This document shows positions 1 through 9,813 of a DNA stretch of 64,000 nt, piece after piece. Position numbers and translations under genes: made by a program. The notes under the pieces were generated by a model, which searched no databases, was not told the origin of the DNA, and saw only the letters and a list, made by a program, of their open reading frames with translations. Source of the DNA: an uncultured Pelagibacteraceae bacterium (GTDB taxonomy: Bacteria; Pseudomonadota; Alphaproteobacteria; Pelagibacterales; Pelagibacteraceae); contig CACLWL010000003.1 in the NCBI GenBank assembly GCA_902610655.1, forward strand, positions 1-64,000, in the 5' to 3' direction. The first letter of the stretch is position 1. Each line of letters starts with the position of its first letter.

Positions 1-228
1 GTGCGAAAAAATTCTTATTTTTTTTATATTTTGAAACTGTTTTGCATTAAGAGTAATAATATTTTTATTAATAAAATTAATATTACTTTTACTGATTCCT
101 ATTGTTCTGGTTGAAAAATTACTTTTCTTTTGATTAAAAGCAAAAATATCTACAGAACAGCCAATATTTATCAATGCTTTAGACAAAATAAGGCTAGTAA
201 GATTCATTCCTATAATACAAATTTTCAT
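1..228 (-). CDS. UbiH/VisC-like FAD-dependent monooxygenase, N-terminal part (runs off window start)
   Basis: Reverse-strand reading from ATG at 228: MKICIIGMNLTSLILSKALINIGCSVDIFAFNQKKSNFSTRTIGISKSNINFINK...; Rossmann-type start and RTIGIS motif as in ubiquinone hydroxylases. Confidence 0.6.
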   Translation of the reverse strand, partial: MKICIIGMNLTSLILSKALINIGCSVDIFAFNQKKSNFSTRTIGISKSNINFINKNIITLNAKQFQNIKKIRIFSH

Positions 229-303
229 ATTTAATTTTTAATTTTTAATTTTAACAACAAATATTAAATGATACAAAGTGATTAATTTACTTTTTAAAAT
301 ATT

Positions 304-2382
304 ATGAGTCTTAAAAATATATTATTAAATACCACAAATATTATTTTAAATAAAATTATTCAAATATTTGGGATTATTGTTATCTTTTGTGGTATTTTGT
401 TTTTATTATCACTAATTACATATTCCCCAGATGATCCTAATTTTATTTTCTCAAAAAATAAAGAGATTAATAATCTCTTAGGTTTCAAGGGTAGTTTAAT
501 ATCCGATTTTTTTTTTCAAACAGTAGGTTTGGTATCGTTTTTAATACCTTTAACATTGATAATTACGGGTATAAATATTTTTTTTAACAAAAAATTAATT
601 ATATTTTTTGAAAATTTTTTTTTTATAATTTTATATTCAGTAATAGGATCTTTATACTTATCGTATTTTTACCAAGAATCTTTTTTCTTATCTATTAATG
701 GAAACGGTGGTTTTATAGGGACATTTTTAAGTGACTCTTTTTTAAAAAAAATATTTTTTCTTGATAAGGAAATATCTTATTTTTTTCTTCTATTTATTTT
801 TATTGTTTTATTCCTTCTAAGTGTAAATTTTAAGCCAAATCATATAAAATTTTTTATAAGTTTCATTTTTAAAGATAAATCTAAAAATAAAATTGAAAAA
901 GATATAAAACAAAGTATGAATTTAGATTCTAGTGAAATCGAAACTAACGTTCAAGAAAATTTTACTTTTGATAACTTTTCGCAATCAAAAAATGAAAAAA
1001 AAAATATTATTAAATTACCATCATCTGATTTTTTAAATACTCAACCAAAAGAAAGAAAAAAAAAAGCTAAAAATCAAAGCAACCATGATCAAAAAAGTTT
1101 AGAGAAAATTTTATTAGATTTTGGTGTACAAGGTAATATAACTAAAATTAGCCATGGACCAGTTGTTACATTAAATGAATTTGAACCTGCTGCAGGTATA
1201 AAAGTTTCTAAAGTAATAAATCTGTCAGAAGATATTGCAAGAAATACAAGCTCAGAATCTGCAAGAATATCAACCATACCAGGAAGAAGTACAATTGGTA
1301 TAGAATTGCCAAACACTGTTAGGGAAAATGTTTATTTGAGTGAAATAATTATGAGTAAAGAATATAAAAGTAAAGATATTAAACTGCCAATTGCATTAGG
1401 AAAAAGTATTTCAGGTAACCCTATTATTGGAGATTTAACTTCTATGCCACATTTGTTAATTGCTGGAACAACTGGGTCTGGAAAATCGGTATGTATAAAT
1501 ACAATAATTTTATCCCTTTTATACAAGCATACACCGGACAAATGTAAGTTCATTTTGATTGATCCTAAAATGCTAGAGCTCTCAACTTACGAAGGAATTC
1601 CTCACCTGCTTTGCCCAGTAATTACTGAGCCCAAGAGAGCTGCGTCCGTACTCGGATGGGTAGTTAAAGAAATGGAAAGCAGATATAGATTGATGACTAA
1701 AGATGGTGTGAGAAATATCGATGGATATAATGAAAAACATTCTCTACCAATGCCATACATTGTGGTTATCGTTGATGAGATGTCAGACCTAATGTTAGTA
1801 GCTGGTAAAGAAATTGAAAATTATATTCAAAAGTTATCTCAGATGGCAAGAGCTGCAGGAATACACATAATAATGGCAACTCAAAGACCAAGTGTAGATG
1901 TAATTACTGGAACAATAAAAGCTAATTTTCCAACAAGAATATCTTTTCAGGTTACATCTAAGATAGATAGTAGAACAATTTTAGGTGAGCAGGGAGCAGA
2001 ACAACTTCTTGGAAAAGGTGATATGCTCTATATGACTTCTGCTAATAGAGTTATTAGAATTCATGGACCATATGTATCTGAAAAGGAAATTGAAAAGATA
2101 AACAATTTTTTAAGATCTCAAGGGGAAGCAGAATATTTTGATGAAATTTTAAGTTACGGTGACAACAAAACTACAGATATTACAGAAAAAAATACTGATA
2201 AAGATGAGCTTTATGAAACTGCTGTTGAGATAATTAGAACTGAAGGGAAAGCCTCAACTTCTTTTTTACAGAGAAAACTCCAGATTGGCTATAATAGAGC
2301 TGCAAGAATAATTGACACAATGGAGACTGAAGGGATTGTTAGCAAAGCAAATCATGTTGGAAAAAGAGATGTCATTAAATAA
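304..2382 (+). CDS. ftsK: DNA translocase FtsK
   Basis: N-terminal TM segments, Walker A GTTGSGKSV, FtsK motor motifs, C-terminal winged-helix (gamma) domain. Confidence 0.97.
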   Translation: MSLKNILLNTTNIILNKIIQIFGIIVIFCGILFLLSLITYSPDDPNFIFSKNKEINNLLGFKGSLISDFFFQTVGLVSFLIPLTLIITGINIFFNKKLIIFFENFFFIILYSVIGSLYLSYFYQESFFLSINGNGGFIGTFLSDSFLKKIFFLDKEISYFFLLFIFIVLFLLSVNFKPNHIKFFISFIFKDKSKNKIEKDIKQSMNLDSSEIETNVQENFTFDNFSQSKNEKKNIIKLPSSDFLNTQPKERKKKAKNQSNHDQKSLEKILLDFGVQGNITKISHGPVVTLNEFEPAAGIKVSKVINLSEDIARNTSSESARISTIPGRSTIGIELPNTVRENVYLSEIIMSKEYKSKDIKLPIALGKSISGNPIIGDLTSMPHLLIAGTTGSGKSVCINTIILSLLYKHTPDKCKFILIDPKMLELSTYEGIPHLLCPVITEPKRAASVLGWVVKEMESRYRLMTKDGVRNIDGYNEKHSLPMPYIVVIVDEMSDLMLVAGKEIENYIQKLSQMARAAGIHIIMATQRPSVDVITGTIKANFPTRISFQVTSKIDSRTILGEQGAEQLLGKGDMLYMTSANRVIRIHGPYVSEKEIEKINNFLRSQGEAEYFDEILSYGDNKTTDITEKNTDKDELYETAVEIIRTEGKASTSFLQRKLQIGYNRAARIIDTMETEGIVSKANHVGKRDVIK

Positions 2383-2945
2383 TGAGAAGTTTTATCATAA
2401 TTTTTTGTTTTATTTTTTTAGTAAAAATCAATAATTCCATTGCATCAACTAAAAATAATATAATCCAAAATTTTAGTGAAATTGCAAATTTATCTTTTAA
2501 ATTTAAGCAAAATATTGATGAAAAAACTGAAGAAGGAAATTGTATAATTGAATATCCAAAAAAGATTTATTGCGAATATTATAATAAAAAAAAAATATTG
2601 GTCTCTGACGGAAAAAACTTAGTCATTCAAAATCTAAATAGTAATCAATTTTATATTTATCCAATAAAAAAAACAGCATTTAATTTAATTTTAGATAAGA
2701 ATTTTTTAATAGATAAAATTAAAAATACAAAAGGCGATATAATAGACAATAAATATTTTAGATTTAAATTTGTAGAAGGAGATTATCAAATAAATATTTT
2801 TTTTGATATGGTCACACATAACATTATTGGATGGCAGAATGTAGATATATATCAAAATTTAGTGATCACTTATTTGTTTAATTTGGAGAAAAATGTTCAG
2901 ATACAAAAAAATCAATTTAAATTGCCAACACAAACTAATAATTGA
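2382..2945 (+). CDS. lolA: LolA-like outer-membrane lipoprotein carrier
   Basis: Signal peptide, LolA-like beta domain, position after ftsK. Confidence 0.75.
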   Translation: MRSFIIIFCFIFLVKINNSIASTKNNIIQNFSEIANLSFKFKQNIDEKTEEGNCIIEYPKKIYCEYYNKKKILVSDGKNLVIQNLNSNQFYIYPIKKTAFNLILDKNFLIDKIKNTKGDIIDNKYFRFKFVEGDYQINIFFDMVTHNIIGWQNVDIYQNLVITYLFNLEKNVQIQKNQFKLPTQTNN

Positions 2946-3768
2946 AATATTCTAAATCTTTTTGGAATTCTTTTTCTACTTTAGATAAAATTTCTTTAGG
3001 TAGTTTTGTTTGCCACTGATTTTCTGGTCCAAGAAAAAAAAAGGATTTGTTTATATTGTTTATTTTAATACTTTCGTCGAATCCAAAATCTTTTTCTTTT
3101 TTTTTTAAAATGTCAAATTTGGTTGTTTCAATACATTTAAATAGTTTTTTCTCATCCACTAAATTATTATGTCCATTTAAAAATAAAATAAATTTAATTA
3201 ATTTGTGAGAAGTCGAATAACAATCCTTCTCTAAATCTTCATATTTTAATAAAAGAATTTTAAATTTTGAATTATTGACCCATGACTTATAATGATCAGG
3301 CCATGAGCCTAAAAATTGAAATCCACTAAAATCATCCTTTTTTCTAACATCCCAAATATATTTTTTTTTATTAGTCATAAAATCAAATGCTTCATTATAA
3401 TCCTTAAAGTCATAATGATTTTTTAATGATGACAATACATTTCTAGGATCTCTTACTATATAAATTGCACCAAGAGTTAGTTTTTCAGAGGTAAAATTTT
3501 TATTGTTTAATGCTACTAAGGCATTATGAGTTTTAAGATAAGTTTGTTTCTGTTTTTTAATAATATTTTTTTGTGATATTTCCCAAAATAAGCTAACTTC
3601 ACCAGGTTTTTTTATTGGGTTTTCAAAATATTTTGGACCAGGATAAAGAGATATTTTTTTTAATAAACTAAAATCAAAATCACCAGTTTCTGAAAAAAAA
3701 TAAGAAGAAATAATTGATCTAACCCAAGTATTTCCACTTTTGGGATATGAAGCAATCCAAATTATCAA
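2935..3768 (-). CDS. Sulfotransferase family protein
   Basis: N-terminal PAPS-binding 5'-PSB motif IASYPKSGNTWVR; IVRDPRNVLSS. Confidence 0.85.
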   Translation of the reverse strand: MIIWIASYPKSGNTWVRSIISSYFFSETGDFDFSLLKKISLYPGPKYFENPIKKPGEVSLFWEISQKNIIKKQKQTYLKTHNALVALNNKNFTSEKLTLGAIYIVRDPRNVLSSLKNHYDFKDYNEAFDFMTNKKKYIWDVRKKDDFSGFQFLGSWPDHYKSWVNNSKFKILLLKYEDLEKDCYSTSHKLIKFILFLNGHNNLVDEKKLFKCIETTKFDILKKKEKDFGFDESIKINNINKSFFFLGPENQWQTKLPKEILSKVEKEFQKDLEYFNY

Positions 3769-3777
3769 AATATCTCC

Positions 3778-4281
3778 TTAAATAGCTCGTCTTTTTAAAA
3801 TTTCTGTTTTAAATATCTTCATGCCTCTAGACTTATAATTTTCAATTGCGTTTGGATGATCCAATGAACAAGTATGAACCCAAATTCTCTTAGCGTTCTT
3901 AAAACCAATTCTTAGAGCCTCTGAAAGTAAAAAACCTCCATATCCCTTGCCTATATATTCCTCTAAAATTCCAAAATAAGCTATTTCGCAATCATTGCCA
4001 TTAAAAATAAGCTCAAAGTATCCAATCAGATCATTATTATTTTGTAATACAAATGTTTTTAAATTTTTATCTGAAGTATAATCTATCCAATTCTTATCTT
4101 GCCAAATTAATCTATCTATCCACTCATGTTTTTTTCCAATTTGTTTGTAAAAAAATTTATTTAATTCAAATTTATCTTTATCTGCTTCCTTTAGAAAAAA
4201 ATTATCTGATGGTATTTGTTTAGTTTTTAAGTCCTCCATGGAATTTATTTCTAAATAATATCTTTCGATCTTTTCAATCAT
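3778..4281 (-). CDS. GNAT family N-acetyltransferase
   Basis: GNAT motif EYIGKGYGGFLLSEAL. Confidence 0.8.
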   Translation of the reverse strand: MIEKIERYYLEINSMEDLKTKQIPSDNFFLKEADKDKFELNKFFYKQIGKKHEWIDRLIWQDKNWIDYTSDKNLKTFVLQNNNDLIGYFELIFNGNDCEIAYFGILEEYIGKGYGGFLLSEALRIGFKNAKRIWVHTCSLDHPNAIENYKSRGMKIFKTEILKRRAI

Positions 4282-4643
4282 GAAACCATTCTTCCAATTT
4301 TTTCACCACCAAATAAATGAAAATGTAAATGAGGAACTTCTTGACCACCATCAACACCAATATTAGATAGTACTCTATATCCTTTACCAGAATCCATAGA
4401 AATGCCTAACTTTTTTGAAACTTTTTCTATACCTTTAAACATTCCAACCATTTCATTAGTTGATGCATTTCTACAGAAATCATCTAAATCAATATATTTT
4501 CCTTTAGGAATGACTAATGCGTGAATTTTTTTTTGAGGATTTATGTCATGGAAAGATAATACAAATTCATCTTCATAGATTTTTTTGCAAGGTATTTCAC
4601 CCCTCAAAATTTTAGCAAAAATATTATTATCATCGTAACTCAT
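4278..4643 (-). CDS. HIT family protein (HinT-like)
   Basis: Histidine triad EVPHLHFHLFGG. Confidence 0.92.
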   Translation of the reverse strand: MSYDDNNIFAKILRGEIPCKKIYEDEFVLSFHDINPQKKIHALVIPKGKYIDLDDFCRNASTNEMVGMFKGIEKVSKKLGISMDSGKGYRVLSNIGVDGGQEVPHLHFHLFGGEKIGRMVS

Positions 4644-4987
4644 TATAAAACTTCAATCTCTTCTATAATATTAAGTATTTTACCTTCTTTTACTATGGCT
4701 TTTATTTTTGCACATTCATAGTACGCATTTGAACTTTCTTCAGCAATCTGTTTCATCTCAAAACATTTTGATCTACTTTTAACTAACAAATGCTCAACTA
4801 ATTGCAGATCTTCCTCATCACCAAGATACATCATTAACCCAATAACTTCGTCCTCTCTTTCAAAACCCATTTTTTCTATTTCTGCCGCTTGTTTATTTAC
4901 ACCTATCTCAAAATTTTTTACTGCAACAAAAATTTTATAAACGATGAAACCAAATATTAAAAAAGCAATTATCTTTATCTTGCTCAT
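4643..4987 (-). CDS. Hypothetical protein with N-terminal membrane anchor
   Basis: ORF fitting between neighbours with 1-nt contact; N-terminal hydrophobic segment. Confidence 0.6.
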   Translation of the reverse strand: MSKIKIIAFLIFGFIVYKIFVAVKNFEIGVNKQAAEIEKMGFEREDEVIGLMMYLGDEEDLQLVEHLLVKSRSKCFEMKQIAEESSNAYYECAKIKAIVKEGKILNIIEEIEVL

Positions 4988-4988
4988 T

Positions 4989-5876
4989 TTACTTTTTCTC
5001 TAATACAGACTTTACAGTTTCTCCCATCACTGATGGATTTTTTGAGATTTTTACTCCACACTCTCTTAAAAGCTCAACTTTTTCAACGGCACTCTCTCCG
5101 TATGCAGAAACTATTGCTCCTGCGTGGCCCATAACACGCCCTTTAGGAGCTGTAAGACCTGCTATATAGGCTATTACAGGTTTTTTCATATTCTCTTTTG
5201 CGAAATTCCCGGCCGCAACTTCTTGTGGTCCACCAATTTCACCAATCATTAAAACTGCGTCTGTTTCTTTGTCCTCCTCAAACTTTTCTAAAATGTCTTT
5301 AAAAGAACTTCCATTTATTGGATCTCCTCCTATTCCAACACTTGTTGAAATACCAATTCCCAAGTTCTTCATTTGCTGTGCAGCCTCGTAACCCAAGGTT
5401 CCTGATCTTCCTATAATTCCGACATTGCCCTCTTTGTAAATATGGCCTGGCATTATACCAAGCATAGCTTTCCCTGGACTAATAATACCTGCACAATTAG
5501 GTCCAATCATAGTCATCTTTTGAACCCTAGAATATCTTCTCATATATCTTTTGATTTTTATCATATCGTGTGAGGGTATGCCGTCTACAATAGCTACACA
5601 CGTTTTAATACCGGCATCCGCAGCTTCCATAGCGGAGTCTGCAGCAAAGGCTGGAGGGACAAACAATATTGAAGCTGATGCACCAGTGCTATCAACAGCC
5701 TCCTTTACAGTATTAAAAACTGGTAAATTTAAATGTTTTGATCCACCTTTACCTGGTGTAACACCACCAACAACATTAGAACCATATTTAATCATTTCTT
5801 CTGCATGAAAAGATCCCATCTTCCCGGTAAAACCTTGTATAATGATTTTTGTATTTTTATCTATTAATACTGACAT
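4989..5876 (-). CDS. mtkB: Malate-CoA ligase alpha subunit (MtkB-like; succinyl-CoA ligase alpha family)
   Basis: IGRSGTLGYEA, GMGHAGAIVS-type motifs of SucD/MtkB; operon with MtkA-like and malyl-CoA lyase-like genes. Confidence 0.75.
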   Translation of the reverse strand: MSVLIDKNTKIIIQGFTGKMGSFHAEEMIKYGSNVVGGVTPGKGGSKHLNLPVFNTVKEAVDSTGASASILFVPPAFAADSAMEAADAGIKTCVAIVDGIPSHDMIKIKRYMRRYSRVQKMTMIGPNCAGIISPGKAMLGIMPGHIYKEGNVGIIGRSGTLGYEAAQQMKNLGIGISTSVGIGGDPINGSSFKDILEKFEEDKETDAVLMIGEIGGPQEVAAGNFAKENMKKPVIAYIAGLTAPKGRVMGHAGAIVSAYGESAVEKVELLRECGVKISKNPSVMGETVKSVLEKK

Positions 5877-7040
5877 TTATTTTCCTAAAGCTTTAACAGC
5901 TTTGTTTGCTGCATCTTCTAAAGTATTTGCCTCAATATAATTTATTTTACTTTCTTTTAAAATTTTATTACCTTTTTCAACATTGGTGCCTGCTAGTCGT
6001 ATTACTAAAGGAACTTTAATATCAATTTTTTCTAAAGCTTGAACTATTCCTTCTGCAATCCAATCACATCTGTTTATTCCTGCAAATATATTAACTAATA
6101 TAACTTCTACCTTTTTATCCATTGAAATTAATTTAAATGCTTTAACAATTTTTTCAGGTGTTGCTCCACCACCAACATCTAAGAAATTAGCTGGCGCCCC
6201 CCCTGCTAATTTTATCATATCCATAGAGGCCATAGCTAAACCAGCACCATTTATTATATTTCCAATATTACCATCTAGACTTACGTAATTAAGACCTCTG
6301 TCAGATGCATAGACTTCACTTGCATTCTCTTGCGTTTTATCTCTAAGTTCTGATATTTGGTTTCGTCTAAATAACGCATTATTATCAAAACTCATTTTAC
6401 AATCTAAAGCCAAAATTTGATCTTGGTTTGATATTACCAACGGATTTACCTCAACCATAGTAGCATCAAGCTCACTAAATGCTCTATAACATCCAGTTAT
6501 CGCTTCAGCAGTTCTTGAAATTAATTTTGGTTCAATACCAAGGCCAAATGCAATTTCCCTCGCTTGGAATTGTTGCATACCGACAGCCACTTCAATTTTA
6601 GATCTAATAATAGTTTCTGGTTTCTGTTTAGAAATTTCCTCAACACTCATCCCTCCCTCAGTAGATGCAACGACCATTATTGACTCTGAACTTCGATCAA
6701 AAACAAGTCCAAGATAAAGTTCTTTTTTAATATCGGTAGCCTCTTCGATATAAACTCTGTTTACAATTTTTCCCTCAGGACCAGTTTGATTGGTCACAAG
6801 TTTTTTACCTAAAAGTTTATCAGTTGCTTGTGCGACTTCCAATTCACTATTACAAACAATAATTCCTCCTGCTTTTCCTCTAGCACCCGAATGAATTTGG
6901 GCTTTAACAACCCACTTGGATCCTCCAAGTTCTCTAGCCTTATTCTCGGCATTTTCTGGACTATAAACAATTCCGCCTCTTGGAATTGTAACTCCAAACC
7001 CTGCTAATATTTTTTTTGCTTGGTACTCGTGAATATCCAT
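5877..7040 (-). CDS. mtkA: Malate-CoA ligase beta subunit (MtkA-like; succinyl-CoA ligase beta family)
   Basis: MDIHEYQAKKILAGFGV..., ATP-grasp; closely resembles remembered Methylobacterium MtkA (GLAMASMDMIKLAGGAPANFLDVGGGA). Confidence 0.75.
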   Translation of the reverse strand: MDIHEYQAKKILAGFGVTIPRGGIVYSPENAENKARELGGSKWVVKAQIHSGARGKAGGIIVCNSELEVAQATDKLLGKKLVTNQTGPEGKIVNRVYIEEATDIKKELYLGLVFDRSSESIMVVASTEGGMSVEEISKQKPETIIRSKIEVAVGMQQFQAREIAFGLGIEPKLISRTAEAITGCYRAFSELDATMVEVNPLVISNQDQILALDCKMSFDNNALFRRNQISELRDKTQENASEVYASDRGLNYVSLDGNIGNIINGAGLAMASMDMIKLAGGAPANFLDVGGGATPEKIVKAFKLISMDKKVEVILVNIFAGINRCDWIAEGIVQALEKIDIKVPLVIRLAGTNVEKGNKILKESKINYIEANTLEDAANKAVKALGK

Positions 7041-7041
7041 T

Positions 7042-7980
7042 TTATTTATCCTCTATTTTTTTATTTATATTTACAATATTTTCTGCCATTCTTGCAGAAG
7101 CTGCATCAATCATCCTTCCGTCTAATTGGGCTGCACCTTTTCCTTCTTTTGCAGCTTTATCTAATTCCTCTAAAATTCTCTTTGCTTTTTTTACTTCAGC
7201 CTCTGGTGGTGAAAAAACTTTATTTGCTAAATCTATTTGTGATGGATGTATTGCCCACTTACCCTCAATACCAATGGCAGCAGCTCTCTTTGCTGAAGCA
7301 ACATATGCATCTGGATCGTTAAAATCTCCAAACGGTCCGTCTATAGCTCTAAGACCATATGCTCTGCATGTCATAACTAATTCTGATAAACCATGATGCC
7401 ATTGATCCCCTGGATAATCTGGATTTAAACCACCTATCACGACAGTTCTTGCTCTTAGACTTGCAGCATAATCAGCAACTCCAAAATGTAATGCCTCTAA
7501 TCTTTCGCTAGATTTTGCAATTTCTTTAATATTAGACATGCCTAAAGCAGTTTCAATTAAACATTCAATTCCAATTTTATTTTGAATTTTTTTATTTATT
7601 TCTATTTGAGTTAATAAACAATCTACCATGTAAACATCACTTCCAGTTCCAGCTTTAGGTACAAGTATAGTATCGATGTTTTGTCCAGCTTGCTCTACAA
7701 GTTCAACTAAATCACTGTACATGTAATGAGTATCTAAACTGTTAATTCTTACAGAAATAGTTTTTCCTTTTTCCCTCCAATTAATTTCATTTAAAGCTTT
7801 AATAGCATTTGCTCTTGCAGCCATCTTGTCATTTGGAGAAACAGCATCTTCTAAATCCAAGAAAACATAATCTGCATCTGAATTTAAAGCCTTTTCAAAC
7901 ATTTTTGGTGATGAACTAGGGACTGCTAATTCACTTCTCTGAAGTCTAGATCTTGCGGGTTTATAGAATTTGTGGCTCAT
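7042..7980 (-). CDS. mclA: L-malyl-CoA lyase (HpcH/HpaI-CitE family)
   Basis: RLQRSELAVPSSSPKMFEKAL...DYVFLDLEDAVSPNDK, GFEGKWAIHPSQ-like motif. ORF track start at 8010; internal ATG at 7980 (MSHKFYKPARSRLQRSELAVP) fits the family start better. Confidence 0.8.
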   Translation of the reverse strand: MSHKFYKPARSRLQRSELAVPSSSPKMFEKALNSDADYVFLDLEDAVSPNDKMAARANAIKALNEINWREKGKTISVRINSLDTHYMYSDLVELVEQAGQNIDTILVPKAGTGSDVYMVDCLLTQIEINKKIQNKIGIECLIETALGMSNIKEIAKSSERLEALHFGVADYAASLRARTVVIGGLNPDYPGDQWHHGLSELVMTCRAYGLRAIDGPFGDFNDPDAYVASAKRAAAIGIEGKWAIHPSQIDLANKVFSPPEAEVKKAKRILEELDKAAKEGKGAAQLDGRMIDAASARMAENIVNINKKIEDK

Positions 7981-8023
7981 AAATGAATTTAATTTTAAGA
8001 AAGCTAACACTAATTTGGTCTTT

Positions 8024-8308
8024 TTAAGACTCTTTTTTTTTCTTCCTTTTTTCTAATTCATCCATAATATCCTCAATACGGACGTTATTTCCCTCTAGAT
8101 AAACTAATAAATGATAAAGAACATCAGCTGCCTCGTGAACTTCATTCGAATTATTTTCTACAGCTTCTATAAGCTCTTCAATTTCCTCTTTAACCTTTTC
8201 TACTGATAAAGATTTATCTTTAAGTAGTTTTGATGTGTAAGAACTATCATCTGATGATGATTTTCTATCTCGAATTATATTGATTAAATTCTCTAAAGTT
8301 TTAAGCAT
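8024..8308 (-). CDS. hisE: Phosphoribosyl-ATP pyrophosphatase HisE
   Basis: MazG-like/HisE fold signature E(E)IEELIEAV..EAADVLYHLLV; adjacent to hisF. Confidence 0.9.
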   Translation of the reverse strand: MLKTLENLINIIRDRKSSSDDSSYTSKLLKDKSLSVEKVKEEIEELIEAVENNSNEVHEAADVLYHLLVYLEGNNVRIEDIMDELEKRKKKKES

Positions 8309-8309
8309 A

Positions 8310-9065
8310 TTAAATTCTAACTGGAATTCCTTTTAAATCCAAATATTCCTTTGCCTGTTTAACTGAATATTTCCCATAATGGAAAATTGAAGCTGCTAAA
8401 ACTGCACTCGCATTAGCTAGTTTAATACCATCTACTAAATGATCTAAGGTACCAACTCCACCGGAGGCAATAACAGGAATATTTACAGCAGATGAAATCT
8501 TAGACATCAAATCAATGTCATATCCAACCTGTGTACCATCTCTATCCATTGATGTTACAAGTAATTCACCCGCTCCACTTTTCTCCATATCTTTTGCAAA
8601 TTTTAATGCATCAATGCCTGTTTTATTTCTTCCGCCATGAGTATAGATCTCCCATATATTTCCATTTTTTTTTGCATCTATTGCAACAACAATACATTGA
8701 GACCCAAATTTTTTAGAACTATCAACAACAACTTGCTTGTCATTTACAGCAGCTGTATTTATTGAAACTTTATCGGCACCACAGTTAAGTAATTTACTTA
8801 TATCTTCGACACTTCTAACTCCTCCACCAACTGTTAAAGGCACAAAACATTTCTTGGAAGTTTTCTCTACAACGCTATAAATAGTGTCTCTATTTTCGTT
8901 TGAAGCAGTTATATCTAAAAAACAAATTTCATCAGCACCACCGTCACTATAAATTTTTGCTTGTTCCACTGGATCTCCTGCATCTTTTAGATCAACAAAG
9001 TTAATGCCTTTAACAACACGACCGTTTTTCACATCTAAACAGGGAATTATTCTATTTTTAAGCAT
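8310..9065 (-). CDS. hisF: Imidazole glycerol phosphate synthase cyclase subunit HisF
   Basis: [20 protein letters not shown]. Confidence 0.98.
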   Translation of the reverse strand: MLKNRIIPCLDVKNGRVVKGINFVDLKDAGDPVEQAKIYSDGGADEICFLDITASNENRDTIYSVVEKTSKKCFVPLTVGGGVRSVEDISKLLNCGADKVSINTAAVNDKQVVVDSSKKFGSQCIVVAIDAKKNGNIWEIYTHGGRNKTGIDALKFAKDMEKSGAGELLVTSMDRDGTQVGYDIDLMSKISSAVNIPVIASGGVGTLDHLVDGIKLANASAVLAASIFHYGKYSVKQAKEYLDLKGIPVRI

Positions 9066-9774
9066 CTTCTTTCACAAGATCTTCTAATTTAATATCACCA
9101 TCATAGATAGCTTTTCCAACTATTATACCTTCAATATTTTTTAAACCTTTTGCTTTTTTAACATCATCTATTGATGAAACACCACCAGATATGATTACGG
9201 GACAATTTGATTTAGCTGCAATTTTTGATGTATCTTCGAAATTTGGACTTTGTTTCATACCATCTTTATTTATATCAGTAAAAATAAGTCTACTAACACC
9301 ATAATCATTTACTTCACTCAAATAATCTAAAGCTAATTGATTAGAATTTTCCTTCCATCCAGACAATGATAAGTATCCGTCTTTAGCATCTAAACCTAAT
9401 GCTATTTTATCCGGAAATTTTTGACACGCCTCTTTTAAAAATATTTTATCTTTAATAGCAGCACTTCCTAAAATCACTTTTTCAACACCAGCATCAACAT
9501 ATTTTTTAATACTGTCAAGCTTTCTGATACCACCACCAATCTCAACCTTTAAATCAAATTTACCAACTATATCTTGGATAATACCTAGATTAACAGTTTC
9601 GCCAGTTAAAGCTCCATCTAAGTCAACAACATGCAAATTCTTGAAACCATGATCCCTATATTTGCTAGCTTGTACAACTGGAGACATTTTATACTCAGTT
9701 TTCTTGTCAAAATCTCCTTTAACTAGTCTTACGCACTTTTTATCCTTAATATCTATGGCTGGAAATATTTTCAC
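9058..9774 (-). CDS. hisA: ProFAR isomerase HisA
   Basis: [29 protein letters not shown]. Confidence 0.98.
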   Translation of the reverse strand: MKIFPAIDIKDKKCVRLVKGDFDKKTEYKMSPVVQASKYRDHGFKNLHVVDLDGALTGETVNLGIIQDIVGKFDLKVEIGGGIRKLDSIKKYVDAGVEKVILGSAAIKDKIFLKEACQKFPDKIALGLDAKDGYLSLSGWKENSNQLALDYLSEVNDYGVSRLIFTDINKDGMKQSPNFEDTSKIAAKSNCPVIISGGVSSIDDVKKAKGLKNIEGIIVGKAIYDGDIKLEDLVKEDA

Positions 9775-9813
9775 TATTTTAAATTTTTTTTTATTAGCTT
9801 ATTAATTTATAAG

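Noticed and set aside
229-252. Short ATTTTTA tandem repeat (tttaatttttaatttttaatttt) between the ubiH-like gene and ftsK
   Set aside because: Only ~3 copies of an AT-only unit in a very AT-rich intergenic spacer; compatible with background
5551-5808. Plus-strand ORF (85 aa) opposite the mtkB-like gene
   Set aside because: Antisense shadow of a clear conserved gene; no recognisable domain
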